Made by a program: the position numbers and the translations under genes
Notes under the pieces: model-generated
Seen by the model: the letters and a program-made list of their open reading frames with translations, nothing else
The model's database searches: none
What the model was told of the DNA's origin: nothing
Shown: positions 1 to 9,952 of the stretch, one piece after another
Position numbering within the stretch: the first letter of the stretch is position 1
How the letters are laid out: every line of letters begins with the position of its first letter
DNA from: Asterella californica
Taxonomy: Eukaryota; Streptophyta; Marchantiopsida; Marchantiales; Aytoniaceae
DNA length: 64,000 nt
Assembly: GCA_036924285.1 (NCBI GenBank)
Contig: JAYKYS010000009.1
Coordinates: 1,426,001 to 1,490,000, forward strand
Direction: 5' to 3'

Positions 1-457
1 TATTTCGACCTAGAACAGAGAATTGGCTCGATCACTTTCGAAGATCCCTACTACTAAGTTTAGCAATACACAAAGACAAAATTGGACCAATGGGAGTTCA
101 TAGCTTCACTCCCCTGTCCTTTTGTGTCCCAAACCACGTGGTGACTTGAATTTGCACATAGGCTACCACGTCAAGCCCCTAAAGTGCCAGCATAGATCCT
201 AAACTACATGCGAAGACATGTAAAACGACACGTAATTCCGAAAGATAACCTAACCTCGCTAGGAAGAATGCATGGGCGACACGTAATTACAACCCATGAG
301 CTTACCTCTATCAACATGGTAATCAACCTACTAAGACTCAAAAAATATATAACATCCTCCAGTATCGACTTCTCTGAGGTCCTAATTTCACTCAGAGAGA
401 CTAACGCTTGACAGAGAGGTGAATTATTTACAATGTAAAATGATTCACATCACGACA
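1..457 (-). repeat. Partial LTR of element family B, cut by window edge
   Basis: This segment matches, in reverse orientation, the LTRs at 40042-41351 and 44669-45990 and the solo LTR at 8357-9648. It ends in the shared terminus CATCACGACA at 457. About 430 bp is missing internally: after the block near 1-45 the match jumps to the CTACTACTAAG block that precedes AAAATTGGACC in the other copies. Whether this is a solo LTR or one end of an element cannot be told, because the left side lies outside the window. Confidence 0.8.
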
Positions 458-459
458 AC

Positions 460-1319
460 GTGGTGCGTGCTCAAGGTGCTTCAATTCAGGGTAATAAGTC
501 CGTGTTGGTTCAGCGAGTGGCGGAGATGCGGAGATTAGCAGATGGAGACCCCATTACATCTAGAAGATTCTTGTATCCTGAGTTGCTGACACAGGGTATT
601 GCTAACAAATTGAAGGGGTGGATATATATCTATTGTCAGTTGAACGCACGGAGGACTGTTGGACCGAATTGTCATTATCCGCAAGTCGAGGATGAGACAG
701 CATGTTAGTCATGGACATTTGTAATACGACTAACCATTGGACCGATAATCACACACTATGTCGAAGTCTTCCGGAAGAACGACCTTGTTGTAGTGTGCTT
801 GACTTGAACCGACCTGCCCCATACCACTACTATCAGAGAGGTAAAATTTCAAACAATAAGTGATTATTTATCATATTTGAGTAAATAAATTATGAATATT
901 TGATTTGATGATGAAATGTTTTTGCAGATTCGTCCACACATGTGATCATGGTGCAATTCTTGACGTCAGTCATTACACCGACTAAGATACGGTTCTATAC
1001 ACGAGCATGAGAGAACTATATGTCTGAGACATTCAACTTTGTGATCAATAAGTTTGCATCGAAAAGGATTCATTTTGCTAAGACACATGAGGTTCGTTCG
1101 GCAGCTTGTTGTTTGGATTGGAACAAGCGCTTGTTCTCTAAGCAAGATAATGTGCAAAAGAAGTACTTTGTCACATAGTGCTCAAAGGCTCCACGAATAC
1201 TTGTGTTGAAACTGATCAACTGTGAACTACTAAACATGAGGTTCCCAAAAGAAATCCCAATAGTCTTGATCAGATACGTGCTGTCAAAAGTTGAAAGAGA
1301 GAACAAGAACTATGACTGA
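460..1319 (+). pseudogene. Degenerate intron-containing gene remnant, family not recognised
   Basis: One frame runs from 460 to 840 with only two internal stops (706, 805). Its first 30 residues loosely resemble a SAP-type DNA-binding motif (GNKSVLVQRVAEM), which is a weak inference. A plausible 87-bp intron follows. After it, the longest coding-like stretch is 1029-1319 in another frame, with one stop at 1176; it includes FASKRIHFAKTHEVRSAACC and looks like real protein rather than noise. I do not recognise the family. It may be an old DNA transposon gene or a host gene. It starts directly beside the LTR ending at 457 and lies left of the large nest. Confidence 0.4.
841..927 (+). other. Candidate spliceosomal intron
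   Basis: The sequence AGAG|GTAAAA at 841 opens an AT-rich 87-bp stretch that ends in TTTTTGCAG|ATT at 927. This gives canonical GT..AG borders with a pyrimidine-rich 3' end. It falls exactly at the end of the open frame 460-840 and leaves phase 0. The reading frame after it is decayed, so splicing is inferred from sequence only. Confidence 0.45.
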
Positions 1320-1384
1320 GCAGAGTTCATCTTTTGTTCCTTTGAGCAAGAGATGTTTTTCTTTCAATCACACCTGAAAGATTC

Positions 1385-1678
1385 GGCCAAGAAGAGAAGA
1401 TGTTGGACGATATTCATAGACATGATGATCACGCAGATTCTTGACAACCTCCGAGTTCTTCCTGCTGGTCTGCTGATCGTGAGAGAGTGGGCGTAAAAGA
1501 CTATGAAGAGTCGGACTATAACAGCGAATTCAAAGAAGTGGATTTGAATATACAACCTAACCTAAACTCTCAAAGCATTTCTCTTTCTCATTCAACTACA
1601 TCAGTATGTTACAAAACAGTCACAACATTTCTCTTCTCATTCAACTCCATATACATGTACATGTATCATACAAAATAA
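1385..1678 (+). pseudogene. Acidic coding-like remnant continuing the left gene
   Basis: A coding-like stretch with a stop near 1440 includes GVKDYEESDYNSEFKEVDLN from about 1487. The composition is acidic, like the later stretch at 2161-2325, and it lies just downstream of the remnant at 460-1319. It may be a following exon or a frameshifted continuation. No function can be assigned. Confidence 0.25.
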
Positions 1679-1756
1679 TACAAGATAGTCAACTCTTTCT
1701 ATCAGCCGATGAGGAATGTGTGTCACGACCCTCATTCTCAAGATCAGACGTAGACG

Positions 1757-2037
1757 CGAACAACAAAACCCTAGTGGACTTGTGTTAGGTTGTGAATGTT
1801 ACGAGTAGGACTTAACAGCTTGGACGGGAAGTCAAGAACAGAAGAATCTTAAGTGGTTCTCTGAACTAAGGTTGAAACATTGGGTTCTTGAGATAGACCC
1901 ACGTCCTAGCCCAATGTTTCAATCTTAGTTCAGAGAACCACTCAGGATTCTTTTGTTCTCGACTTCTCGGTCAAGCCATTAAGTCCTACTCGCAACGTTC
2001 ACAACTTAGCGCAAGTCCACTAAGGTTCTGTTGTTCG
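1757..2037. repeat. Imperfect fold-back repeat (128-bp arms, 25-bp loop)
   Basis: Positions 1757-1884 are the reverse complement of 1910-2037 at roughly 85% identity by eye, around a 25-nt loop centred near 1897. The left arm continues outward to TGTCACGACC at 1721 and matches the first 180 bp or so of the solo LTR at 21964-23092. The structure therefore looks like two inverted partial copies of that family's LTR start. The right arm loses similarity after 2037. Confidence 0.7.
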
Positions 2038-2160
2038 TTGAACCTACACGCGAACCGAACCATCTGGTTTTCAACGTTTAAAAGTGAATTCTGAAGAATC
2101 AAAACCTTATAACAGATTCAACACCCACGAGCAACTTCTAAACACACACTAACGAATGAA

Positions 2161-2325
2161 AAAATTAATGAAGATGAAAACTCTGCAAAGAAGAAAGAGT
2201 CAGAAAAGCCACATGTACATGGTGATGATATACATGAGCAATATTTTGGTCAAGATGAAAGAGATGCTGAACTGCAAGAGGAAGTTGAGCTTGATGCTCT
2301 TCACTCAGAGGAAGATGATGACTAG
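2161..2325 (+). pseudogene. Acidic C-terminal exon remnant
   Basis: An open frame of 54 codons ends in a run of Glu and Asp (LHSEEDDD) before TAG at 2323. It is Lys/Glu/Asp-rich and contains no recognised domain. Its position between the fold-back repeat and the nest suggests it is the end, or an internal exon, of the left gene remnant. The reading is protein-like but short, so confidence is low. Confidence 0.3.
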
Positions 2326-2560
2326 TGGATCATGACGGAGAAACTCTCTCGAACTAGAGAACATAGGTCGAAGTTCAGAGATGACCAGGGTCGTACGCTG
2401 AACTTGAGCTAGAGATGTGTACGACTGATCGCTTCCTCGTAAAACTAGATCAGAGTAAATTTTTCCATCTTTTATAGTTTGGAGGAAGGTCGAGTGACAC
2501 TTTAGAGTTTGATTGCATGCGCTTTAAGCGATAACATGAAATATCTTTGTGTAGATTTCT
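2326..2560 (+). other. Gene-flank or intron sequence ending in a splice acceptor
   Basis: No ORF is present. The last bases read TTTGTGTAG|ATTTCT, directly abutting the LTR start at 2561. The acceptor-like TGTAG|ATT is the same as that preceding the repeated exons at 48714 and 48972, and the missing exon body appears on the far side of the nest from 47969. I read this as the left half of an exon split by the insertion. Confidence 0.45.
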
Positions 2561-4109
2561 TGTGGTACCCACAATTTGCAGGATTGATGATTTTTTGAAA
2601 TTTTTAAAGTTAATAACGTATCTAGGTAATTGAAGTAGCCTTATTACTTAAGACTACACCTTGCTTAGAGAGAAGATGATCTTAAGGACTTTTCGTAAGG
2701 AGAAGTCGACTTCTACGGAAGACGAAAGACGGACATCTTCTGGAAAGACGTCTTCTCGATCGTGTCTTCCAAAAGAAGGAAGACGGAAGACGGACATCTT
2801 CCGAGAAGACAGTTACCGTGACTGCATGGGTATCAACCACACGTCACATAGGCAAGGGATAGGTGTACCTACCAAGTAGTCACCATAGTAGTAGATAATT
2901 CGAGATAACCCAAGACATTACCTAAATCGCGCAGAGAAGATACGGCTTGAGAGCGCATTAGCACAGAATCGTTTACTACTTCCCGCATTGGAAGATTGAC
3001 TGTGCATTAAGATCGATTGTAACTGGAGTATCGAAGTAGGTCGTGGAAGCAAGGAGAGTGAAATTGGGAACACCTAGGATCGAATTGAGGCAAGAGAGAG
3101 AGCGGGGCTGATTTTACCAACTAGGAGCACATTCGAGCTGAAAGAATATCTGAGGATTTCAAGAAGCAGATATCGAGGGTCGATTAGTAACCAGAGAGAA
3201 GCTTATGAGAGCAGAAGTAATAACAGCAACAGAGGGGTGCAGCTCAATATTAGTGACAGAAGCAGGATCGTAGCGACACATTGGAGGTGGACTTGAAGAT
3301 CGGAAGCGCACGGAAGATTGACGATGCAAAAGAAGCAGCCGAAAGCAATCTTGAGGTTCTTCTCGTGTTCTTTCCTCTTTCCCACCACTTCCCGTCTTTG
3401 ATTTGATGTCCCCTGTGAAGCCTTGGATTTCCAGTTTGTTAGAAAATTTTTGTTTTTATTAGATAAAACAGTAGATTAGTTAGTATAGATGATAGATAGG
3501 ATAAGTTTAGTTGTAGTATAGAGATTCTTAGCCGAAGAATGATACTGAGCAAGAATACAGAACTCGTGAAGTGTATATCTTTGGAATAATAACCTAGCTG
3601 CATTCTTCAGAAGAAGAGCTTTCCAGAGATACCTCATTTGCTGGGAACGGACGTCGGACGACGAAGTTATGGCCTTGAGAAGAAGAACCAAAACAAGACA
3701 AATATTCACGCAACTTCGCAGTCGAGGGACAAGAGGGACTTCGCACGTGAGGAGACGAGAGGAAAAAGCTATAAGAAGAGACAAAAAGCAATTCTTTTTA
3801 CTATTTCTGCTCGCGGGTTTACTGTAGCGCTCCGAAATTATTGACGCGAGAGTAGCGAACACTGTCTTCGGCGAAGTTTATCTTCTTACGTTCAGTGCTG
3901 AGTGAGGAAGTTTCGTAGTCTCGAGAGACGAAGGAACCTCAGATCTTCGGAGAAGATGAGAGGGATGCAGATGTCGAGGAAGCCGAAGTTCAAGGCTATA
4001 GCGACGAAGTGGCCGGACTTCAATCTGTATCGGGAACGACTGGAAGAAATGAGGATGGCGTTCATCATGGAGAATTGAGGAGTAGTATCTTCGGAGTTAG
4101 TGCAGGAGA
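2561..4109 (+). repeat. Old family-A LTR, 5' portion (A0)
   Basis: It starts with TGTGGTACCCACA, the same terminus as the A LTRs at 4110, 59983 and 61417 (there TGTGGTGCCCACA). Similarity to the A LTR start continues, with many substitutions, to about 3430. From 3430 to 4109 it departs from the other copies. That part holds a short protein-like frame around 3957-4075 (KPKFKAIATKWPDFNLYRE) that I do not recognise. The copy is cut at 4110 by another A LTR start. It is the oldest-looking A sequence in the window, and its left neighbour is non-repeat gene sequence. Confidence 0.65.
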
Positions 4110-4745
4110 TGTGGTGCCCACAATTTACAGGATTCATGAATTTTTGAAATTTTTAAGATTAATAACTTGTTTGTTTAACTGAAGAAGCGTTGTTACTTAA
4201 GATTACGGCTTCCTTAGAAGGAAGATGATCTTACGAGCTTTTTGTAATAAGAAGTTGACTTCTTCGGAAGACGACCGTCTTCCGGGAAGCGCCTTCTCGG
4301 TTGTGTCTTCGGAAGACGGAAGACGGCGGAAGGCGGAAGACGGCGGAAGATGGAAGATGAAAGACACGTATCTTCTGGAAGACGACAACCGCGGAAGCTT
4401 CACCACGTAAGGAGTAGGTGCACCTACCAGGTAGCACCGAATAGGTTAGGTAGGTCGGGAGGGTCGAAACCTCTAAACTGCGGGGAAGATGCGCAGGAAG
4501 CACATTAGCACATTTCAGCTTCCCGCAGCAAGAGTGCTTCTTGGTTGAGAAGATCGATTCAAGAGTGATTGATTCGAGTGAGGAAGGCAGCGAGGTGAAA
4601 TTGAGTGAGGTCAGGATTGGTTCGAAGCTAGGAGGAAGGCAAGGTCGAAATACTGAGAGCAGAAGCATATTGAGCTAAAGGAGTTTTTCTGTGAACTCCC
4701 GGAAGCTGACATTGGAGGACGGCTGAGTGGAATCGAAGGTGGAAG
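4110..4745 (+). repeat. Family-A LTR start (A1, 5' LTR left part)
   Basis: It begins TGTGGTGCCCACAA and closely follows the A LTR consensus seen at 59983 and 61417, including the GAAGAC-rich block at 4250-4390 and the GGAGTAGGTGCACCTACC inverted repeat at 4410. It stops at 4745, where the reverse copy A2 begins with its LTR end TGTAGTGACG. The matching right-hand part of this LTR resumes at 15889. Confidence 0.7.
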
Positions 4746-6337
4746 TGTAGTGACGCAAGATTACTCCTTTTGTCCATTTAGTATACAAGATATCGTTCCC
4801 ACAGAGGATTTGCACAAGTAACGCTGCTCTAAGTTCTAAGATCTGTTCAAACACACAAACACACGGGTTTTGTCTAGAAATCCCGTCTTCTCACAAAACC
4901 GCGCGTCTTCCAGACACACAAAAAGGTGCTCTGGAACTAAACAAACAACTACTAACTAAAATACCACACAACTATTCACAGAGAAGCTCGGGAAGACGAT
5001 CTTCCTGCTTCCAGGTCACTTCTTCCGGTCTTCTCGATACCGTCTTCCCGAAGCGATTCTCGTCTTCTGGGGGTTCAGCTCGTCTTCTCACACCTCCAGA
5101 AGATTGTCCTGCTTCGCAGAAGTCGACTAGCACGGCTGTTACACCTTACTCTCACACTCACATTACAACGGGTTAGATCAATCACATGGTGTATGCCCCT
5201 TGTAGCCTTCCCAGGCTTCTGCCTACGGAAATAGTCTTCCTGCAGCACTACAACGACATTCACCTTCACGGAAATTCAATAGAAGTCTCGGAAGCTCACT
5301 AGAAGAAGGTAAGAAGATGGGGAAGATGAGAAAAGATGGGGAAGAAGAGAAAATCCAAACAAGAGAAAACAAGATGAAAAGAGGAAATTAAGATTCCGAC
5401 AGGCTTCTAGTCCGGATCCTGACTAACAAGCCATCCCTGCTTGTAATAGTTTGGGGAGGAAGACAACAAACATGTGTACAGTTGTACCGTCTTCTTCTTG
5501 AGGATGTCGTCTTCTGCTGTGGGAAGAAGGTTTCTTTCTTCTTCACTTCGCTGCTCTGACTACTCTGTCTTCTGAAATCCTTTACCCATAAGACCGTCCG
5601 TACGCAGATCCCAAGTGCTCTACTGGACGAGCCAAGCTACACTTCCACAACTGTTGATAGTCACCGCCACTCAAGGAGAACACTTCCCATGCACAATTGG
5701 GAGCGAATTCAAGGAAATCCACCACCCAGAAGACACGAGTTAAGCTTCTGCACTCAAATCAGCAATCCATTCCCCGAGAAGAAGGTACATAGGTGTTGGG
5801 AAGCTCACTCCCTCTACTGTCTGTCCCTACTCCTCGACACATCAGTCTAACCAGCAGGAATGCACGAGGATGCCGTTCCCTGCTCTTAGACTGTCCACTA
5901 CTCATCTACATCTCCGAATCGCTGCTGGCGGTAAGAGAATGCAGACTTCTTCTTGCGTTATCCCCCTATTCCAACATCGAGTGTAGTGTACACTATAATG
6001 TCTATCATGTGTCTGGGTGTGCTCTCCGTCTGCACCGTCAAATCGATGTGTGTGTGTGCAGAGCCTACAGAACCCCCATTTCCTACTCTTCGATCCTACT
6101 TATGTCGCTGCCATGAGAATCAGAGGAGACGACCACCAAGGAGAGAGAGGCGCTGACATGAGGTTGTCACCCCACATGCAAGCGGTTTCCCTTCCAGCTT
6201 TAGTCATTTGCCTTGTTGCTCCTACGCTACCTATGCTGCCACATGGTATCCTAACTAATTTTACACTGAAAAACTGCCACCCTTAAGATAGCATATTTGG
6301 TCCTACTAAATATGGAATAGTCAACTCTGGTTACTAT

Positions 6338-9300
6338 CTACTCTGATTGCTCGGAGGTAACCTCTACCTGATCTGCTCCTATCGGAGCTCCTAACGCGGC
6401 TTCTGATAAGCTAGAAAGCTCTGCAGTTACCTCGGGTGTCACTGAGGTGGCTTCCTCCTCATCGTTCTTTGCTGGCCCTGCTGTCGCTGCTGCTGCGTCT
6501 TCCTCGGCTTCGGCTTCGACTTCGGAAGACAGAAGCGTCTTCTGGGAAGCGGAGTCGACCGGTGCTTCTTTGCTCTTCTGGAGCATCAGCTCGGTACTAG
6601 GGACCATGGCGACCTCATAAGGGTCCGGGGAAGTCGCTTCCTCCATGCGGAATACCTGGGAAGACGGCTCGTCTTCCTGTCTTCCAGAAGACATCTTGTC
6701 TTCCGGGGCGTCTTCCGGAGTCTTCTCGGCTTCCAACGCTGTCACAACCAAGTGCACAGCTAGGTCGAACTCCTCCTTCTCCATTCTGGATCCAGTAGAT
6801 GGTGCTGGAGCTTGAGAAGATGCAGTTGCAGGTATCGGAAGCGAGGGAAGACCATAAAGTGTCTTCACTCTCTCTATCTGCCGATCCAAGTACTTGAACA
6901 TGCTCTCCCTGCATTCCACCAACATTGTCTTGGACTCGCTGTCCCATCCTCTAGCCAAGGTAAGTAACTTCCTACCTGCGGTGAAGTTGAACTTCTTCCG
7001 AAGCGCTTCCACCGACTGTGCTAGCATCTCCTGTGCACGAGCCTCCGCTGCTTCCCGCTGCGTCTTCTCAACTGCAACTCGCGCTTCTGCGGCTTCTTGC
7101 TGCTTCGCCTATGTCATCTTCTCCTCTGCGAGGACGGTGATCTTCTCCCGCACTCGGAGGACCTCCTGATCGTGCTGCTGTACACGCGCCTGCATCTCCT
7201 GGTTGCTCTTCTGAAGTTGCACCAGCTCTTTGGCAGAAGGGGCTACTTCCGCCTTGTATCTGACTGCGAGCTTCTCCGTGGTGCGGAGACTAGCTTCCAG
7301 CGACTCCGTCTTCTTCTGGTCTTCTTCCTGTCGCAGCAAGGTGCGCAGACCGAATCTAGGTTGCAAGGGCCTCTCCTGTGCCTTCGCTCTCTTCTCCAGC
7401 AACTCCATAGCTGGCTGGATCTCCTTGTGGAAGAAGGCGCTGAACTCTTCCAGTCTTCTTCCTGCGGAAGACAAGTTCATCTCCACTACTCGCTCTGAGG
7501 TGTCGACCTTGTCTTCCAGAGGCAAGGATGCCTCTTCCACCATAATGGCCTTCATCTTCTACGCACGAGAAGAAGCTACTCTTCTCATCTTCCGGGGTGG
7601 AAGATCTTTCATGGCAGGAGCGGTTCTCTTCACTGCGCTTCCCCGCATCGCAATAGGAGTATCCCTTCTTCTCTTGTCTTCTGGAGTCTTCGAAAGACTC
7701 CCAGGTGTTGCAGAAGCGGTCTTCTGCTCCGATCGGGTACTCAGCAGTTCTTCTTCCGAGTTGGACTCCGATCCTGAATGAATGAGGGAGGTGGGCTTCC
7801 TAGGTACACTTCTAGGACCCATCTTCCTCGGTGGCGTGGCGTCTTCCGACCCACTAGACTCGTCTTCCCTCATCAGAAGCGTCTTCTGGTGAGAGCCGGG
7901 CCTCAGCTGTGGCATCAGAGTGGGAGGGGGAGTTGCGGCTACTTCTCGGTCATCGTCTTCCGAAGTCTCCTCCTTCACCTCCTGTTGTCCTGTTGGCCCA
8001 TACTCCGCCAGCTGATCTCCCCTAAGATCTCCCATGGCTACGTACAAGTAGCAGAGGAAAGGTGTCAAGTGTCCTCCCGCCGGAGTACCCAAGTACGCTA
8101 GCTCCGCCTGTACATGGTTGTGGACGTATGCGTCCCAGTAGATGGGCACTCTTTTATCCCACACTGCTTCCAGGAACTCTACGTCTTGATCTCCCAGGTA
8201 CCTCATCTTCTGCGCTTTCCCCTTGGGAAAGAGGTGCAGAAATAGCTTCGGCAGAAGTCGCTTCTTCGGCTCCCGGTAAGATTCGATCTTCCACCCATTC
8301 CTACCCTGCTTGTCTTCCACGAAGAGACCAGTGGTGCTCCCAGGCACATGCCACATTGTCGAGTTGAGAGTTTTCCTGGGAAGGGCGGAACCTTCTGGTT
8401 GTGATAGATCTTGAAGGCTGTGTTTAGTCTACTCAGGGAAGCGTTGGGCTTCAAGCTGTGGTTGCTTACTATACAGAGGTAGGGTTCAGGTCATAAAGGG
8501 CACTATAGACATTCACTCAGGTCGAATGGACCCTCCAGTATGTTCAGGAAGCGAAAATCAGATCAGACTAGCAGTAATAAGATCAGACAGCGAACTTTAA
8601 CGGTCCAGAATCAGAAACATACGATGATTCAGACTTCAGAACTCCTCCTACATGTAAATGAGGCCCTAATGACCATACACACGAAGTTTCAGCTTGAGAT
8701 CAAATCAGAGTGTCGAGATATGGGCAGAAACATTATGAGCAGAGAAATTACGGCAATTTCAGGTACCCAGACAGCTATTTTGACCTAGAACAGAGAATTG
8801 GCTCGATCACTTTCAAAGATTCTTACAGGATTTGCAGTACACAGCTTGCTGAACACTCCTGTGAAGTTGGACCTCCTGATTGTACACAGAACTCCAGATC
8901 TCGCTCTCTGAAGTTGATGCTCTAGATTGAGATCTTTTCGGACCCCCTCTGCTTGAGCGGTCGCCCTGAATTACTCACAATTTCAATTGACATGAAAATT
9001 TGGGGACAGTCGTAGCCCTACTGCCAATGAACGAGACCCCGAAGGTTTGAAGCGATTTTCTCAAATCTACTGCGATTGACACCGAAAACTCCAAAATCAA
9101 CAGAAGTGCTGCAATTCTGGCACAAATCGAACTTCAATCAGCCATAACTTCTTCTTTATTGCTCCAAATCGATCAAAAATTTCGCTGACAGTGCTTGGCA
9201 CGACGAACCCTATCTCCCTGTGCTCTCAGATTTCGAAGTTCTCTCACCAAATGCTCGAACTCCTCTTAAGACAAAATTGGACCAATGGGAGTTCATAGCT

Positions 9301-9952
9301 TCACTCCCCTGTCCTTTTGTGTCCCAAACCACGTGGTGACTTGAATTTGCTTATAGGCTACCACGTCAAGCCCCTAAAGTGCCAGCATAGACCCTAAACT
9401 ACATGCGAAGACATGTAAAACGACACGTAATTCCGAAAGATAACCTAACCTAGGAAGAATGCATGGGCGACACGTAATTACAACCCATGAGCTTACCTCT
9501 ATCAACATGGTAATCAACCTACTAAGACTCAAAAAATATATATCATTCCCTAGAATCGACTTCTCTGAGATCCTAACTTGGCTCAGAGAGATTAACTTCT
9601 AACTGAGAGGTGAATTATTCACTATGTGAAATGATTCACATCACGACAACGTACTCACGACCCTGGGCAAAATCTTCTTCTCAAACCAATACCCTCGGTC
9701 CTCGGATTCTAGTCTGTGGAAAGCTCTGCGCCACCAATCTTCAGTCCAGGAAGATGGTCTTCCTCGAGCTACTCCTGCCTTCGCAGGTACACGGTTGCGA
9801 GGTGGTAACGCTGCCCACACCTCTTCCAGAAGTCCCTGGTCTGCGAGGTTCCAATCCCATAGGAAGAAATCGAGACCCAACTCCTTGAGGAAGGGTGTGG
9901 CCTCGGTCAACTCCGTTGCTGGTAACACCAACCCTTGAGGATGCATCTTCAT
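6338..9952 (-). pseudogene. ORF X of A2 (LTR-internal ORF), split by a solo LTR
   Basis: The start ATG at 9952 has the conserved M-x-M-H-P start seen at 23910 and 63435. The frame runs 9952-9649 and 8356-6338. Leaving out the solo LTR and one 4-bp target duplicate gives 2319 nt, exactly 773 codons. Only two stops interrupt it: 7559 (CAG to TAG) and 7109 (TGG to TAG). Regions in order: an aromatic-rich globular part of about 230 residues; a Ser/Thr/Glu/Pro-rich linker; a basic KMRR patch; a coiled coil of about 180 residues; an acidic tail ending EQSE. No signal peptide or membrane segment is seen, so it is not env-like. The layout loosely recalls coiled-coil proteins linked to plant gypsy transposons. 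Function unknown. Confidence 0.7.
8357..9648 (-). repeat. Solo LTR of family B inside ORF X
   Basis: It runs from TGTCGAGTTGAG to CATCACGACA, matching the whole LTR of element B at 40042-45990 in reverse orientation. The flanks are ACAT (8353-8356) and ACGT (9649-9652), a 4-bp duplication with one change. ORF X continues on both sides. No internal B sequence remains, so it is a solo LTR left by LTR-LTR recombination. Confidence 0.85.
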
